In this document: one piece after another, positions 33,445-42,642 of the stretch
Layout of the letters: each line of letters opens with the position of its first letter
Position numbering within the stretch: the first letter of the stretch is position 1
Notes under the pieces: model-generated
Seen by the model: the letters and a program-made list of their open reading frames with translations, nothing else
What the model was told of the DNA's origin: nothing
The model's database searches: none
Program-made: the position numbers and the translations under genes
Source: CAADGU01 sp964581605
Lineage (GTDB): Bacteria; Chloroflexota; Anaerolineae; Promineifilales; Promineifilaceae
Direction: 5' to 3'
Assembly (NCBI GenBank): GCA_964581605.1
Contig: CAZOPF010000008.1
Location: 27,183-91,182, forward strand
Length of the DNA: 64,000 bases

Positions 33445-34371
33445 ATGAGTATTACTGATTTGAGTGTCAATTTATACCGCAAGACGTTGAAGCGCATTCG
33501 CCCGGCGCACCGGGCGACGCATTGGTTGATGGGGCATGGGGTGATTCCACTGTTGGAACGCGCCAATGGTTTTGGCACGATGCCGGATGACCCTTTCTGG
33601 TTTCGGCTGGAACTGCTGACGAGGCGGCATGAACGGGAAACGATGGCGGTGCTGGATAAATTGGTACGGCCGTCAGCCACCATGCTCGATGTGGGGGCAC
33701 ATGTAGGTTATTATGCCCGCCGCTATGCGCCGATAATTGGGCGTAACGGCCGTATCTTTGCCTTTGAACCCCATCCACGCACATTTGCCATCTTGGGCCG
33801 CAATGTACAGCCGTTTGCCCAGGTGATCCCGGCCCAAGTGGCGCTGGCAGAGGTGGCGGGCACGGCCGTACTACACGACTACCTCATCATGTCCGCCAGC
33901 GGGTCGCTGCATTACGACGAAGCGATGGTCGCTTTGCAGCAGGCGCATGTGCAGGCGGGGGACGTGGCCCCGCGCATTGGGCAGGAGTTTCAGCCCCAAA
34001 CATTCACCGTGCAAACGCTGCCGGGGGATGATTTTCTGGCGGAACAGGGCGTGTCTCAGGTGGATGTGATCAAGATGGATATTGAGGGGGCGGAGATTGG
34101 CGCCCTGCGTGGACTGCGCCAGACCATTGCCCAGTCGCCGGGGTTGAAGCTGGTGATGGAGTATAACCCGGCGGCGTTGCAGGCGTTTGGGCATGAGCCG
34201 GCGGCGGCGCTGGCGGAGGTGTGCGCTCTTGGTTTTCAGCGGGTGCAGGTGATTGAGGCGGGTGGGGCGTTGACGGATGTGACGGGGCAAACGGCCGTGA
34301 TTGAGCAATTAACCGCGCAGTTGACAGAGCATATGGGGGTAGTGAATTTGTTCTTTAGTCGTGCTGCGTGA
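33445..34371 (+). CDS. FkbM-family methyltransferase
   Basis: A 308-residue SAM-dependent methyltransferase. SAM-binding motif I is MLDVGAHVGYYARRYAPIIG (about 79-98), followed by IFAFEPHPRTFAIL, and the FkbM signature VDVIKMDIEGAEIGALRGL near residue 210. Family members often O-methylate sugars or secondary metabolites. GGGGG lies a few bases before the ATG. It follows the dikinase gene by 57 bases on the same strand and may be co-transcribed. The substrate cannot be told. Confidence 0.9.
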   Translation: MSITDLSVNLYRKTLKRIRPAHRATHWLMGHGVIPLLERANGFGTMPDDPFWFRLELLTRRHERETMAVLDKLVRPSATMLDVGAHVGYYARRYAPIIGRNGRIFAFEPHPRTFAILGRNVQPFAQVIPAQVALAEVAGTAVLHDYLIMSASGSLHYDEAMVALQQAHVQAGDVAPRIGQEFQPQTFTVQTLPGDDFLAEQGVSQVDVIKMDIEGAEIGALRGLRQTIAQSPGLKLVMEYNPAALQAFGHEPAAALAEVCALGFQRVQVIEAGGALTDVTGQTAVIEQLTAQLTEHMGVVNLFFSRAA

Positions 34372-34412
34372 CCCGTGAGATCGGATACGTATGATGCTGG
34401 TAATGGAGAGGA

Positions 34413-34619
34413 ATGTTAAACGTTAAGCGGATGATCCTGGCCGGCCTGGTAATGGTGAGGTGGTTGACGGCCGTTGCCTGCGGAGCCGATTCACCAACAG
34501 TCATTCCTGCGCTGCCTGAGCCGCCATCGCCACCAGCAACGGCCGTGCCCGAAAACACGCCATTACCCCCGGCACACCCACACCACGCACAGAAGTGCCA
34601 CAATTCAAGGAAAATCTGA
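34413..34619 (+). CDS. Short lipoprotein-like ORF, possibly truncated
   Basis: A 68-codon frame: MLNVKRMILAGLVMVRWLTA, lipobox-like TAVACG, then a Pro-rich stretch (ALPEPPSPPATAVPENTPLP) and a basic tail. It looks like the start of a lipoprotein whose body was lost or frameshifted. It ends at the base before the next gene's ATG. Could be a pseudogene. Confidence 0.4.
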   Translation: MLNVKRMILAGLVMVRWLTAVACGADSPTVIPALPEPPSPPATAVPENTPLPPAHPHHAQKCHNSRKI

Positions 34620-35318
34620 ATGGCGCAGCAAAATCCATTGAGTCATCGTGAAGAAGAAGTGGTCAGGCTACTTCTGGAAGGTAAAAGCAACAAGCAGATT
34701 GCTTCATCGCTGGGAATCTCTGAAAACACCGTTGAATTTCATTTGAAAAACATTTATGCCAAGCATCAGGTGAGTTCCAGAGTCGAGTTAATCCTGAAAC
34801 TGGGGAATTCCGTAGGGGTAGAAACCGAAAACCCAGGGCTTTCCGTAGTTGATGCGAACGGGGGAAATGCCGAAAATGACGAGCGGTCCCATTCAGCGAA
34901 TGGGGCGATCACTTTAAGAGAAGCCGTCTCTAAAATCGGCAAGGAGATAAAAATGACAGACCTGTTCAAAGTAGATGTCTACGATGAAGAAAATAGAATG
35001 ACCTTCTTTGGTGCGATTCATACCTGCCTGGTGAAATATGCACAGTTTCACGGCCGTGCCACCCGCCCCGAATTCTGGTGGTTTACCCTGTTCGTCATCC
35101 TGGTATCTGGCGCGCTGGCCTACTTGAGTGAAGCGTGGGCGAGCGTCTTCCTGGTAGCTGTGCTGCTGCCCTTACTGGCGGTGGGCGCCCGCCGCCTGCA
35201 TGACATCGGCAAGAGCGGCTGGTGGCAGTTATTCCTGCTCGTTCCCATGGGTTTCGTTGTGGTGGGCACATTGTGGGTGCTGCCATCCACAGAAAAGCAA
35301 CCCGAAGATACATTCTAA
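34620..35318 (+). CDS. LuxR HTH fused to DUF805 membrane domain
   Basis: Residues 1-65 are a LuxR-type DNA-binding domain (LSHREEEVVRLLLEGKSNKQ, LGISENTVEFHLKNIYAKHQ). A polar linker follows to about 110. Residues 125-232 are a DUF805 domain with FHGRATRPEFWWFTLFVILV, two to three membrane helices and ARRLHDIGKSGWWQLFLLVP. The protein would be a membrane-anchored one-component regulator with the DNA-binding domain in the cytoplasm; its signal and target genes are unknown. The LuxR domain comes first, the reverse of most LuxR regulators. It starts directly after the short lipoprotein-like ORF. Confidence 0.85.
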   Translation: MAQQNPLSHREEEVVRLLLEGKSNKQIASSLGISENTVEFHLKNIYAKHQVSSRVELILKLGNSVGVETENPGLSVVDANGGNAENDERSHSANGAITLREAVSKIGKEIKMTDLFKVDVYDEENRMTFFGAIHTCLVKYAQFHGRATRPEFWWFTLFVILVSGALAYLSEAWASVFLVAVLLPLLAVGARRLHDIGKSGWWQLFLLVPMGFVVVGTLWVLPSTEKQPEDTF

Positions 35319-35322
35319 GAAC

Positions 35323-35362
35323 GTGATGCGTGATGCGTGAGGGCGTCACGCATCACGCATTA
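35323..35362. repeat. GTGATGC tandem repeat forming a hairpin
   Basis: GTGATGCGTGATGCGTGA pairs with TCACGCATCACGCATTAC across GGGCG, nearly perfect over 18 bp. Related single units occur at 36062-36080 and 56030-56075. Confidence 0.65.
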
Positions 35363-35375
35363 CCTGAATTTATCC

Positions 35376-35404
35376 TTGACAAGAGTAATCCAATGGATTA
35401 CATT
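35376..35404 (+). promoter_or_regulatory. Promoter and operator of higBA locus 1
   Basis: TTGACA (35376-35381), 17-base spacer, TACATT (35399-35404), then seven bases to ATG 35412. The palindrome GTAATCC-AAT-GGATTAC (35385-35401) fills the spacer, where the antitoxin or complex would block polymerase. Confidence 0.75.
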
Positions 35405-35411
35405 TTGCCGC

Positions 35412-35750
35412 ATGATCACTGTTGTCGAACTCCCCGAATTCATCCGCCGATCAAAAAAGCTGTTATCTGGGGAAGAACTCAACAACCTGATTAACCATCT
35501 GGCCACTCATCCCGCCGCTGGTGTTCTCATACAAGGGACAGGTGGTATCAGGAAGATCAGATGGAAACGAGAAGGAACAGGAAAAAGTTCGGGAGTCCGG
35601 GTGATATATTACTTCCACAATGAACGGTATCCCCTTTTTCTGCTAACGGTCTTCGGCAAGTCGGAAAAAGCGAACTTAAGTCAGGCGGAACGCAATGAGT
35701 TGGCAAAACTTACACGTCTTCTGATAGAAAGTTATGAGGGAAAGTTATGA
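35412..35750 (+). CDS. higB: HigB/RelE-type toxin
   Basis: A 112-residue RelE-superfamily toxin of the HigB-2 type, normally a ribosome-dependent mRNA endonuclease. Family marks: EFIRRSKKLLSGEELNNLIN, IQGTGGIRKIRW, SSGVRVIYYFHNERYPLFLL and VFGKSEKANLSQAERNEL. I placed the start at ATG 35412, seven bases after the -10 box; earlier in-frame codons lie in the promoter. The stop overlaps the antitoxin ATG by four bases, the usual toxin-first layout. Confidence 0.92.
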   Translation: MITVVELPEFIRRSKKLLSGEELNNLINHLATHPAAGVLIQGTGGIRKIRWKREGTGKSSGVRVIYYFHNERYPLFLLTVFGKSEKANLSQAERNELAKLTRLLIESYEGKL

Positions 35751-36043
35751 GTGACGCATTCAAGAGTATCAAGCAAGGGTTAACGGAAGCTATAGAATTT
35801 GCTCAGGGCCAGCCGAGTGAGGCCATTGTGCATGAGTTTGCCCCCCTAGATATAAAAGCCGTGCGGACCAAAGTTGGTATGACGCAGATAGAGTTTGCCA
35901 CAGCGTTTGGAATCAGTTTGGGAACATTGCGTCATTGGGAACGTGGCGACAGAAAACCGCAAGGGCCAGCATTAGTTCTGTTGAATGTGGTCGCCAAGGA
36001 GCCTGAAGCCGTTCTGAGAGCCTTAAATTACGCCCAATCGTAA
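35747..36043 (+). CDS. higA: HigA-type antitoxin
   Basis: A 98-residue antitoxin with an Xre-family helix-turn-helix (AVRTKVGMTQIEFATAFGIS then LGTLRHWERGDRKPQGPALV) that should bind both the toxin and the palindrome in the promoter. It overlaps the toxin gene by four bases. Intact, so locus 1 is probably functional. Confidence 0.92.
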   Translation: MSDAFKSIKQGLTEAIEFAQGQPSEAIVHEFAPLDIKAVRTKVGMTQIEFATAFGISLGTLRHWERGDRKPQGPALVLLNVVAKEPEAVLRALNYAQS

Positions 36044-36084
36044 TACATGAGAGCCAGATGGCCTCACGAGTCACGCATCACGGG

Positions 36085-37992
36085 CTACGGCCGTAACCAC
36101 TCCTTGAAAAAGTCCGTCATTGTGTTATACACCTTCACCCGGTTCTCAAACTTCAACACGTCGTGCCCTTCGTCTTCAAACATCAAATACTCCACCTGAT
36201 TGCCTTTGGCGCGTAAATCCTCCACCAACTCCCGCGACTCAATCTCCAACACACGCGGGTCATTTTTGCCCTGCACTACCAACATCGGGCATTGTACATT
36301 TTGAATATAGGTAATGGGCGAGCGTTCTTTCAGGAAATCCTGCTCCGTTTCCGGGTCGCCAACGAGCATTTTGATAAATGGCTTCCAGGTTGGCGGCACC
36401 CGGTCGGCAAACGTCAGCAAGTTATACGGGCCAAACATATCTACGGCCGCTGCCCACAATTCCGGGTGGCGGGAAGCGAGTGTTAATGTCATATAGCCGC
36501 CATAGGAACGGCCGACCACTCCCGCCCGCGACACATCCAGGCGCGGGTCTTTGGGCAATACTTCCGTCATGGCATGAACATGATCCAGCCGGTCAGCTCC
36601 GCCCCAATCGCGGACGACATGCTTCATATAGTTGAAGCCATACCCCGTGCTGCCGCGCACATTGGGCACAAAAACGGCAAAGCCGTTCAGCGTCAGGAAT
36701 TGGATAAAGGGCATGGAAAACCAGGCAAAGTCTGGCCGTTCCTGCCCCTGTGGGCCGCCGTGAATGTAATAGATAACAGGCCGTGCCCCCGCATACCCCA
36801 GTTCCGCCGCCGGTAAATAGAGCCGTGCCGAAACCCGCAGCCCATCATAGGAATCAAACGAATAATCCTCACCGGGCGAGAGCAGGCCATCGCCAATACC
36901 CAAAATACGCTCGTTGGTGTGTCGTTCCCACTGGTCCCGTTGTGAGCCGGAGATGGTGTAGAGTTGAGTGGGGGATACGGCCGTGCTAAAGGCCAGTGCG
37001 TACCGGTCGCCCGCCTTATCATACCGAATTGCCTCCAACACCCCATTTGCCAGTTCACCCTGCCCCACCAGCACCCGCACCAGCCGCAGCACCAGCCGCT
37101 CCTCATCCAGCACCGCCTCATACGCCCAGGAACAGCCGTCAATGTTGTACTCCACCAGGTAACGGCTGCCTGCCAGATGTTTCAGCCCCACCATCTCCCC
37201 CTGCCCGGTATGCACTGCCCCCTCCACCGCCACCGGGCGCGGCTGCTCCGGTTCTGCCAGCGACAGAAAGCCCGGCCCATACGTATCCGAAAAAAGGCTC
37301 GTTGAAAAGAACAGGGCAGACTCGTCGCGGATAAAATAAACCTCATTGATATTGTTAGGCGGAAATTCCTGCCCCGGCTGCCGCTGGCCGATGGGTGTGC
37401 CAAATAAGGCGGTGGGCGTTTCGTCGCCCAGATTGTAACGGAACAGCACCACATCCCCTGCGCCATACCCTTCGGCCAGAATAAAGCGGGTATAGTTCTC
37501 ATTGCTGCCGACAGGCATACCGCCATACATGCTCTCGTTCAATTTGGTCAACTGGCCGGTTCCCAGATCAGCCAGGTACGAACGAATGATGGGTTCGGTG
37601 CGCGATTGGGCAATGAAAAAGATAGAATGGCGCTCAATATCTTCGCCACCGGCAAAAACAGTATTGCCGGTAAAAATTTCGCTGTGGAAGGGCTGTGGGT
37701 AGCCGCCTGTGGTGGGAATGAGCATAGGCTGGTAATTCTCGTCGCCGTCCTGGTCAATCATCACCAAAATCTGTGCCAACTGTGGGAAGACCACAAAAGA
37801 AATCCCTTCAATCAGGTGCGGGTTTTGCAGGGCAATGTGGGGCGGCAGCAGCGGTTCGGGCACACTGCCACCGCTTTTCATGCGGTAGAGGGAGTTACGG
37901 CCGTTCAAATTGCTGATGAAGTAGATGTACTCATCCACCAGTTGCGGCCGTAAGAACAGCCGCGCCGACAATAAAGATTCAATGGGAAACAT
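36085..37992 (-). CDS. S9 family prolyl oligopeptidase-like peptidase
   Basis: A 635-residue serine peptidase with an N-terminal beta-propeller (about 20-360) and a C-terminal alpha/beta-hydrolase. Catalytic triad: Ser 496 in VVGRSYGGYMTL, Asp 578 in GKNDPRVLEIE, His 610 in DEGHDVLKFENR; oxyanion region IYYIHGGPQGQERPDF. It resembles acylaminoacyl-peptidases and dipeptidyl peptidases. No signal peptide. AAGGAG precedes ATG 37992. It lies downstream of the GH16 gene on the same strand with a terminator between them. Confidence 0.92.
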   Translation of the reverse strand: MFPIESLLSARLFLRPQLVDEYIYFISNLNGRNSLYRMKSGGSVPEPLLPPHIALQNPHLIEGISFVVFPQLAQILVMIDQDGDENYQPMLIPTTGGYPQPFHSEIFTGNTVFAGGEDIERHSIFFIAQSRTEPIIRSYLADLGTGQLTKLNESMYGGMPVGSNENYTRFILAEGYGAGDVVLFRYNLGDETPTALFGTPIGQRQPGQEFPPNNINEVYFIRDESALFFSTSLFSDTYGPGFLSLAEPEQPRPVAVEGAVHTGQGEMVGLKHLAGSRYLVEYNIDGCSWAYEAVLDEERLVLRLVRVLVGQGELANGVLEAIRYDKAGDRYALAFSTAVSPTQLYTISGSQRDQWERHTNERILGIGDGLLSPGEDYSFDSYDGLRVSARLYLPAAELGYAGARPVIYYIHGGPQGQERPDFAWFSMPFIQFLTLNGFAVFVPNVRGSTGYGFNYMKHVVRDWGGADRLDHVHAMTEVLPKDPRLDVSRAGVVGRSYGGYMTLTLASRHPELWAAAVDMFGPYNLLTFADRVPPTWKPFIKMLVGDPETEQDFLKERSPITYIQNVQCPMLVVQGKNDPRVLEIESRELVEDLRAKGNQVEYLMFEDEGHDVLKFENRVKVYNTMTDFFKEWLRP

Positions 37993-38044
37993 ACAATCGC
38001 TCCTTTTTAGCCAGTACGGCCGTGATTATGGCACTATCTGCCAT

Positions 38045-38081
38045 AAAAAAACAGAGGCGCAAAATCATTCTGCGCCTCTGT
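38045..38081 (-). terminator. Intrinsic terminator of the GH16 gene
   Basis: On the minus strand ACAGAGGCGCA/TGCGCCTCTGT, an 11-bp stem, followed by seven T. Confidence 0.8.
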
Positions 38082-38134
38082 CTCATTATACAAATTGGCT
38101 CAATCTCCAGGATTGAACCAATCGAACCAGCAGA

Positions 38135-41100
38135 TTACGGTTTGGCGATGACAGGCAGATAGAGGTAAATCATCTGCTCGGGTTCCTCTGTTTCCAACCG
38201 TACCTGATCCAGATGTAATGGCTGCGTAACGCCCTCTGGCAAGGTAAAGCCATAGCCCCACATTTCTGTCAACGTCAGCCCATCATCCGGTGCGCCGGCT
38301 GGCTGGCTGGCACTGCGTTGGAAGTTGCTGAAGGGCAAATAGATTTGCTGCCAACCAGTGAAGTTATCCACTATGGAAGCTTCAAACCGTTCGGCCGTGT
38401 CTGCTGCCTGGTAAACGCGCACATAATCCACCGTCATCGTTTGCGGGAAGACAGTTGTATCATCCGGGTAGCCAGGCCAGGTGCCGCCAACGGCTACATT
38501 GAGCAGCAGGAAGAAGGGATGATCAAAAACCCATTCTGTACCGGGCGGAATCTCATTGATGGTGGCGGTGAAGTAGTTGGTGTCGTCAATGTACCAGCGA
38601 ATGACCTCTGGTTCCCATTCAATGGCAAACAGATGAAATTCATCAGAGAGTTGACCGCTGGGCAAGGTATAACTGCCGCCCACACCATTGCCACCAGAGT
38701 AACCAGGCCCGTGAATAGTGCCATGTACGGTAGCCGGTTCACGGCCGATGTTTTCCATGATGTCCAGTTCGCCCGATTGAGGCCACCCAACGGTGCCAAT
38801 ATCGTTGCCCAACATCCAGAAGGCAGGCCAGAGTCCCTGGCCGTAGGGAACTTGCAAACGAGCTTCTACACGGCCGTAAGCCATTTCAAACCGATTCGCG
38901 GTAATCAGCCGGGCTGAGGTATAAGCGCACGGCCCATAATAACATGCCAGGCTGGTCGTGTTGGTATCCACTTCGCTGGCGGTGATAACCAGGTTGCCCG
39001 CGCCGTCTATCGCGGCGTTATCGGCGCTGTCGGTGTAATACTCCAGTTCGCCATTGCCCCAACCGGTGTTGCCATTGAGGAAGCCGTCGCCCAGTTCTGG
39101 CTTCCAGATGTTCCGGTCAGGCACCGTGCCGGCCGTGCCGTTAAACTCATCATGCCACACCATCACCCACTCATCGGCTGGGGTGGTGGCGGTGCTGGTC
39201 GTGCGGTTGTCTTGCAGTTCCAGGGTGATGGTTTCGCCGCTGTTACGGCCGTACACCCACACACTCATCCCTTCATACCCCGACCAATCCTGCGCCTGGG
39301 CATAACTTTGGCTGAGATAGGCCGCGCCGCGCCGGGTATCGTCCGTATCAATCGTCAGCACCGTTTCAGATGGCCCCTGGTTGGGCAGCGCCATCCCATC
39401 TCCGGCCAGGATTTCTGTGAGGGTTAGCTGAACCCCGGCCGTATCATAGAAGCGGTGGAAGCCTTCAAAATCATCCAGCAGTTGGGGATCGGCCGTATCT
39501 ATTTCCAGGATGGTCAGCCGGGCGCGATATGGATAGCTGCGCTCCGCATTGACCGGCCCAGACAACACCAACACGATAACTTGATCCCCCTTGGCTTTGC
39601 CGTTTGCCAATGTTTCTACTGTAAAGGTATGCCATGTTTCGCCAGGGGCAAAGACAAGAGTGCCGCTGGCCGGGGTGTAATCGTGGACCGGGGAGGCATG
39701 GGTTTCGGCCGTATGGTAGTTCACGGTAATCGGTTCGGTAGCCGTTACATCGAGGCTGACGGTGATCACGGCTGACTGCCCTTCTGTCACCGCAAAGTTA
39801 GTGGCGCTAAAGCTCACTTCTGGCAGCCCATTGCCGCCCGTATTACCATAAATCGCCACCTGATCCACATAATTGGCCTGCACCCCCATGGGCACAGAAC
39901 CGTAAGCGCCAATGGCATATCCATGCACGGCCGTCAGCGTGAAACCATCATTCGGCGCGCCATTACCAATATCCTTCCGGTTGAAATCGGTGAAGGGAAT
40001 GGCAAAGAAGCGCCAGCCGCTAAAGTCATCGGGAATATCTACACTAAATCGTTCAGCATCATCGCTGGTGGAGCCGGGATGGCGGTTGTCCAGAATATCT
40101 ATAAACAACGTGCCGCCCGTGTTGTTGCCATACAGCCAGAAACAGACCCCTTCATACGTACTCCAATCCTGAGGTGTCCACTGCGTCACCGTCTCATCTT
40201 CAAAAGCATGGGTGAAGCCGGCCCATTCGCCGCCGTTCACATCGGTATCCAGTTGCAGCACCGTGTTCGGTGTGCCCAGCCCGGGCACCGGTTCTGGCTC
40301 CCCGCTGGTAACAACCTGTGTCAGCGTAATGGCCGAACTGGCGGCCGGGGCATTCCAGGTGAGCCAGCCAATGTCGGCCGTGCCATCCATGCCACTGACC
40401 AGTTCTGTCAATTCATAATCGTCAATGATAGTGGTGCGGACAACAAGCGCCACCTGATCCACAAAATTGGTCTGCGCCCCCATAGGCACCGAGCCGTATG
40501 CGCCAAAAGCGTAGCCATGAACCTCGGCGAGGGTGAACCCGTCATTTGGCGCGCCGTTGCCAATCTCTTTGCGGTTGAAGGCGGTGAAGGGGATTTCAAA
40601 GTAGCGCCAGCCATTGAAATTGTCTGGGATGTCCACACTGTACCGTTCGGCGTCATCGCTGGTGGAACCGGGATTGCGGTTGTCCAGAACGTCTACAAAC
40701 AGAGTGCCGCCGGTGTTGTTGCCATACAGCCAGAAAGCCAGACCAACATACGAACTCCAATCTTGTGTGATCCATTGGGTGGCGGTCTCATTCTCAAATG
40801 CGTGGGTAAACCCGGCCCATTCGCCGCTGTTCACATCGGTATCCATCTGTAACACGGTGTTCGTCAGAGGCAGGCCCGGAATGGGGGCAGGTATGCCGCT
40901 GCTAACGACCTGGGTGAGGGTAATGGCGGAACTGGCGGCGGGGGCATGCCATGTCAGCCAGCCGATGTCGGCCGTGCCGTCGGTGCCGGTTACCAGTTCT
41001 GTCAGCTCAAAATCATCCACGACTACCAGTTTGGTGTTGGCAGGTGTGGGTTCTTCGTCGTCAACAATGGTCAGTGTGGCCTGCTGTGGGTTGCCAAGTG

Positions 41101-42538
41101 TGACGCTGATCGGGTCAGACAGGGTAAGCGTGAGGTCGCGGTTGCCATCGGGGTTGCCGTTGTTCAGGGTGGTAACGGTGAAGGTTTGGGCCAGGCTGTC
41201 TGGCGGGAAGGTGAGGGTGCCACTGACGGGGGTGTAGTCCACACCGGCGACGGCCGTGCCATCGGCCGTCGCATAAGAAACGGTCACAGGTACACTGTTG
41301 GTCATGTTAAGGGTCACCGTGATGACGGCCGTGCCCCCTTCTGGCGTTTGATAGGCAGCATCGGCAAAGGCCACGGTCAGTTCCGCCAGGCCGGGATCAC
41401 CATAAACGGCCAGTTCATCCAGCACAACGGCCGCATTCGCCGCCGGTAACGGGAATGCCCAGGCGTGAATCTCAATCAAATTGAAACCATCATCAGGTGC
41501 GCCCGGTTCCTGAAAGCCACCGCGGAAAAAGGTGGAAAACGGCAGCGCGACCAAACGCCAGCCAGAGAAATCATCGAGTATGGTAGCCTGGAAGCGCTCC
41601 ACCACCGGGTTGCCCGGCGTGCCATCTTGAATTTCCACCGTGTAGGTGGCCCCATTGTTCTGGCCGTATACCCACAGGCTGACGCCATCCAACGCGCTCC
41701 AGTCCAGCGTGGAGGCAAACAGTGCGCCAAAACCGCCCCAGTCGGTGACATTGTACGTGCCAGAGAGGATGCCATTATCCCCAATCTGGCCGGGCAGGGC
41801 ATAGGGATGGGTGTCGCTGATCGTCACAAAGCCGGGGGCCACGGCAGAGCCAGGGCCGTTGTATTGGAACCAGCCGGCCGGCGCGCCGCCGGTAAAATCG
41901 GCAAATGGTAGTAATTCCACGACGGCTACATTGTCTAGCATAAAGGCCGCATTGCCGGCCGGAAGTGGGAAAACCCAGGCAGCAATTGAAGTTAACTGAA
42001 AGCCATTGTCTGGCGCGCCAGGGTCCTGGAAACCACCGCGTACAAAAGTGGCAAAGGGCAGAATGATTTGCCGTTTGCCTGTGAAGTCATCCGTAAAAAA
42101 TGCCTGGAAGCGTTCCACAACGGGGTCTGCGCCATCTTGTATTTCTACGGCGTAGGTGAGGCCCGAATTCTGGCCGTAAAATTCAAAGGTGATGGCCTGA
42201 TAGCCTGACCAGTCTGGGCCGGGCAGCAAGGCGCCAAAACCGCCCCAGTCGGTGACGTTGAAAGAAAGGGATAAAACGCCGGTACCGCTTATGGTGATGA
42301 AAGCGGGCGACAGGCTGGAACCGGGGCCGTTGTATTGAAACCAGTCCGGTGGTGGGCCGCCTTCAAAGTCGGCGATAGGGGCGTTGGGGGTGTGGGGGGA
42401 GTGGGTCACGGCCGCCGCCACTTCTTCTGCTTCTCTTTCCACGGGCGCGGCCAGGGTGAGGCCGGTGAATAATAAAATGGCGGAGAGCAGGGTGACGGCC
42501 GTCAGACCCAAAATGGTTAAAAATCTATGGATTCTCAT
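38135..42538 (-). CDS. Secreted multidomain GH16 glucanase
   Basis: A 1467-residue exported enzyme. Order: signal peptide (1-31); two CBM-like beta-sandwich domains (about 55-210 and 212-370, DWGGFGALL, DDFSGWRLVALPF); Calx-beta (385-495); two further CBM-like domains (505-700, 702-897); Calx-beta (905-1013); and a last CBM-like domain (1020-1450) into which a GH16 domain (about 1123-1377) is inserted. Catalytic residues are Glu 1257, Asp 1259 and Glu 1262 in GELDIMENIG, as in beta-1,3-glucanases (laminarinases). The C-terminal tail YLYLPVIAKP is a short motif common in exported Chloroflexota proteins. AAGGAG precedes ATG 42538. Transcription starts under two LacI-type operators, next to a divergent LacI gene. 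Confidence 0.92.
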   Translation of the reverse strand: MRIHRFLTILGLTAVTLLSAILLFTGLTLAAPVEREAEEVAAAVTHSPHTPNAPIADFEGGPPPDWFQYNGPGSSLSPAFITISGTGVLSLSFNVTDWGGFGALLPGPDWSGYQAITFEFYGQNSGLTYAVEIQDGADPVVERFQAFFTDDFTGKRQIILPFATFVRGGFQDPGAPDNGFQLTSIAAWVFPLPAGNAAFMLDNVAVVELLPFADFTGGAPAGWFQYNGPGSAVAPGFVTISDTHPYALPGQIGDNGILSGTYNVTDWGGFGALFASTLDWSALDGVSLWVYGQNNGATYTVEIQDGTPGNPVVERFQATILDDFSGWRLVALPFSTFFRGGFQEPGAPDDGFNLIEIHAWAFPLPAANAAVVLDELAVYGDPGLAELTVAFADAAYQTPEGGTAVITVTLNMTNSVPVTVSYATADGTAVAGVDYTPVSGTLTFPPDSLAQTFTVTTLNNGNPDGNRDLTLTLSDPISVTLGNPQQATLTIVDDEEPTPANTKLVVVDDFELTELVTGTDGTADIGWLTWHAPAASSAITLTQVVSSGIPAPIPGLPLTNTVLQMDTDVNSGEWAGFTHAFENETATQWITQDWSSYVGLAFWLYGNNTGGTLFVDVLDNRNPGSTSDDAERYSVDIPDNFNGWRYFEIPFTAFNRKEIGNGAPNDGFTLAEVHGYAFGAYGSVPMGAQTNFVDQVALVVRTTIIDDYELTELVSGMDGTADIGWLTWNAPAASSAITLTQVVTSGEPEPVPGLGTPNTVLQLDTDVNGGEWAGFTHAFEDETVTQWTPQDWSTYEGVCFWLYGNNTGGTLFIDILDNRHPGSTSDDAERFSVDIPDDFSGWRFFAIPFTDFNRKDIGNGAPNDGFTLTAVHGYAIGAYGSVPMGVQANYVDQVAIYGNTGGNGLPEVSFSATNFAVTEGQSAVITVSLDVTATEPITVNYHTAETHASPVHDYTPASGTLVFAPGETWHTFTVETLANGKAKGDQVIVLVLSGPVNAERSYPYRARLTILEIDTADPQLLDDFEGFHRFYDTAGVQLTLTEILAGDGMALPNQGPSETVLTIDTDDTRRGAAYLSQSYAQAQDWSGYEGMSVWVYGRNSGETITLELQDNRTTSTATTPADEWVMVWHDEFNGTAGTVPDRNIWKPELGDGFLNGNTGWGNGELEYYTDSADNAAIDGAGNLVITASEVDTNTTSLACYYGPCAYTSARLITANRFEMAYGRVEARLQVPYGQGLWPAFWMLGNDIGTVGWPQSGELDIMENIGREPATVHGTIHGPGYSGGNGVGGSYTLPSGQLSDEFHLFAIEWEPEVIRWYIDDTNYFTATINEIPPGTEWVFDHPFFLLLNVAVGGTWPGYPDDTTVFPQTMTVDYVRVYQAADTAERFEASIVDNFTGWQQIYLPFSNFQRSASQPAGAPDDGLTLTEMWGYGFTLPEGVTQPLHLDQVRLETEEPEQMIYLYLPVIAKP

Positions 42539-42589
42539 GGGGGTTCTCCTTCTGTTGGTACCTATCAATTGACGAAAGGGGTGAATGTT

Positions 42590-42618
42590 GTTATATTGCC
42601 TGAAAACGATTTCATAAA
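42590..42618 (-). promoter_or_regulatory. Promoter of the GH16 gene
   Basis: TATAAC (42590-42595) with a weak -35 TTTATG (42613-42618) on the minus strand, 17-base spacer. Operator 1 fills the spacer. Confidence 0.5.
42601..42614. promoter_or_regulatory. LacI-type operator 1
   Basis: TGAAAACGATTTCA, a near-perfect palindrome with the central CG typical of LacI-family sites. Confidence 0.8.
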
Positions 42619-42642
42619 AATACGGGATATTGCCTGAATATA

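Noticed and set aside
39923..40852. A 309-codon plus-strand frame with internal repetition
   Set aside because: The repetition reflects the duplicated CBM-like domains of the GH16 gene on the minus strand.
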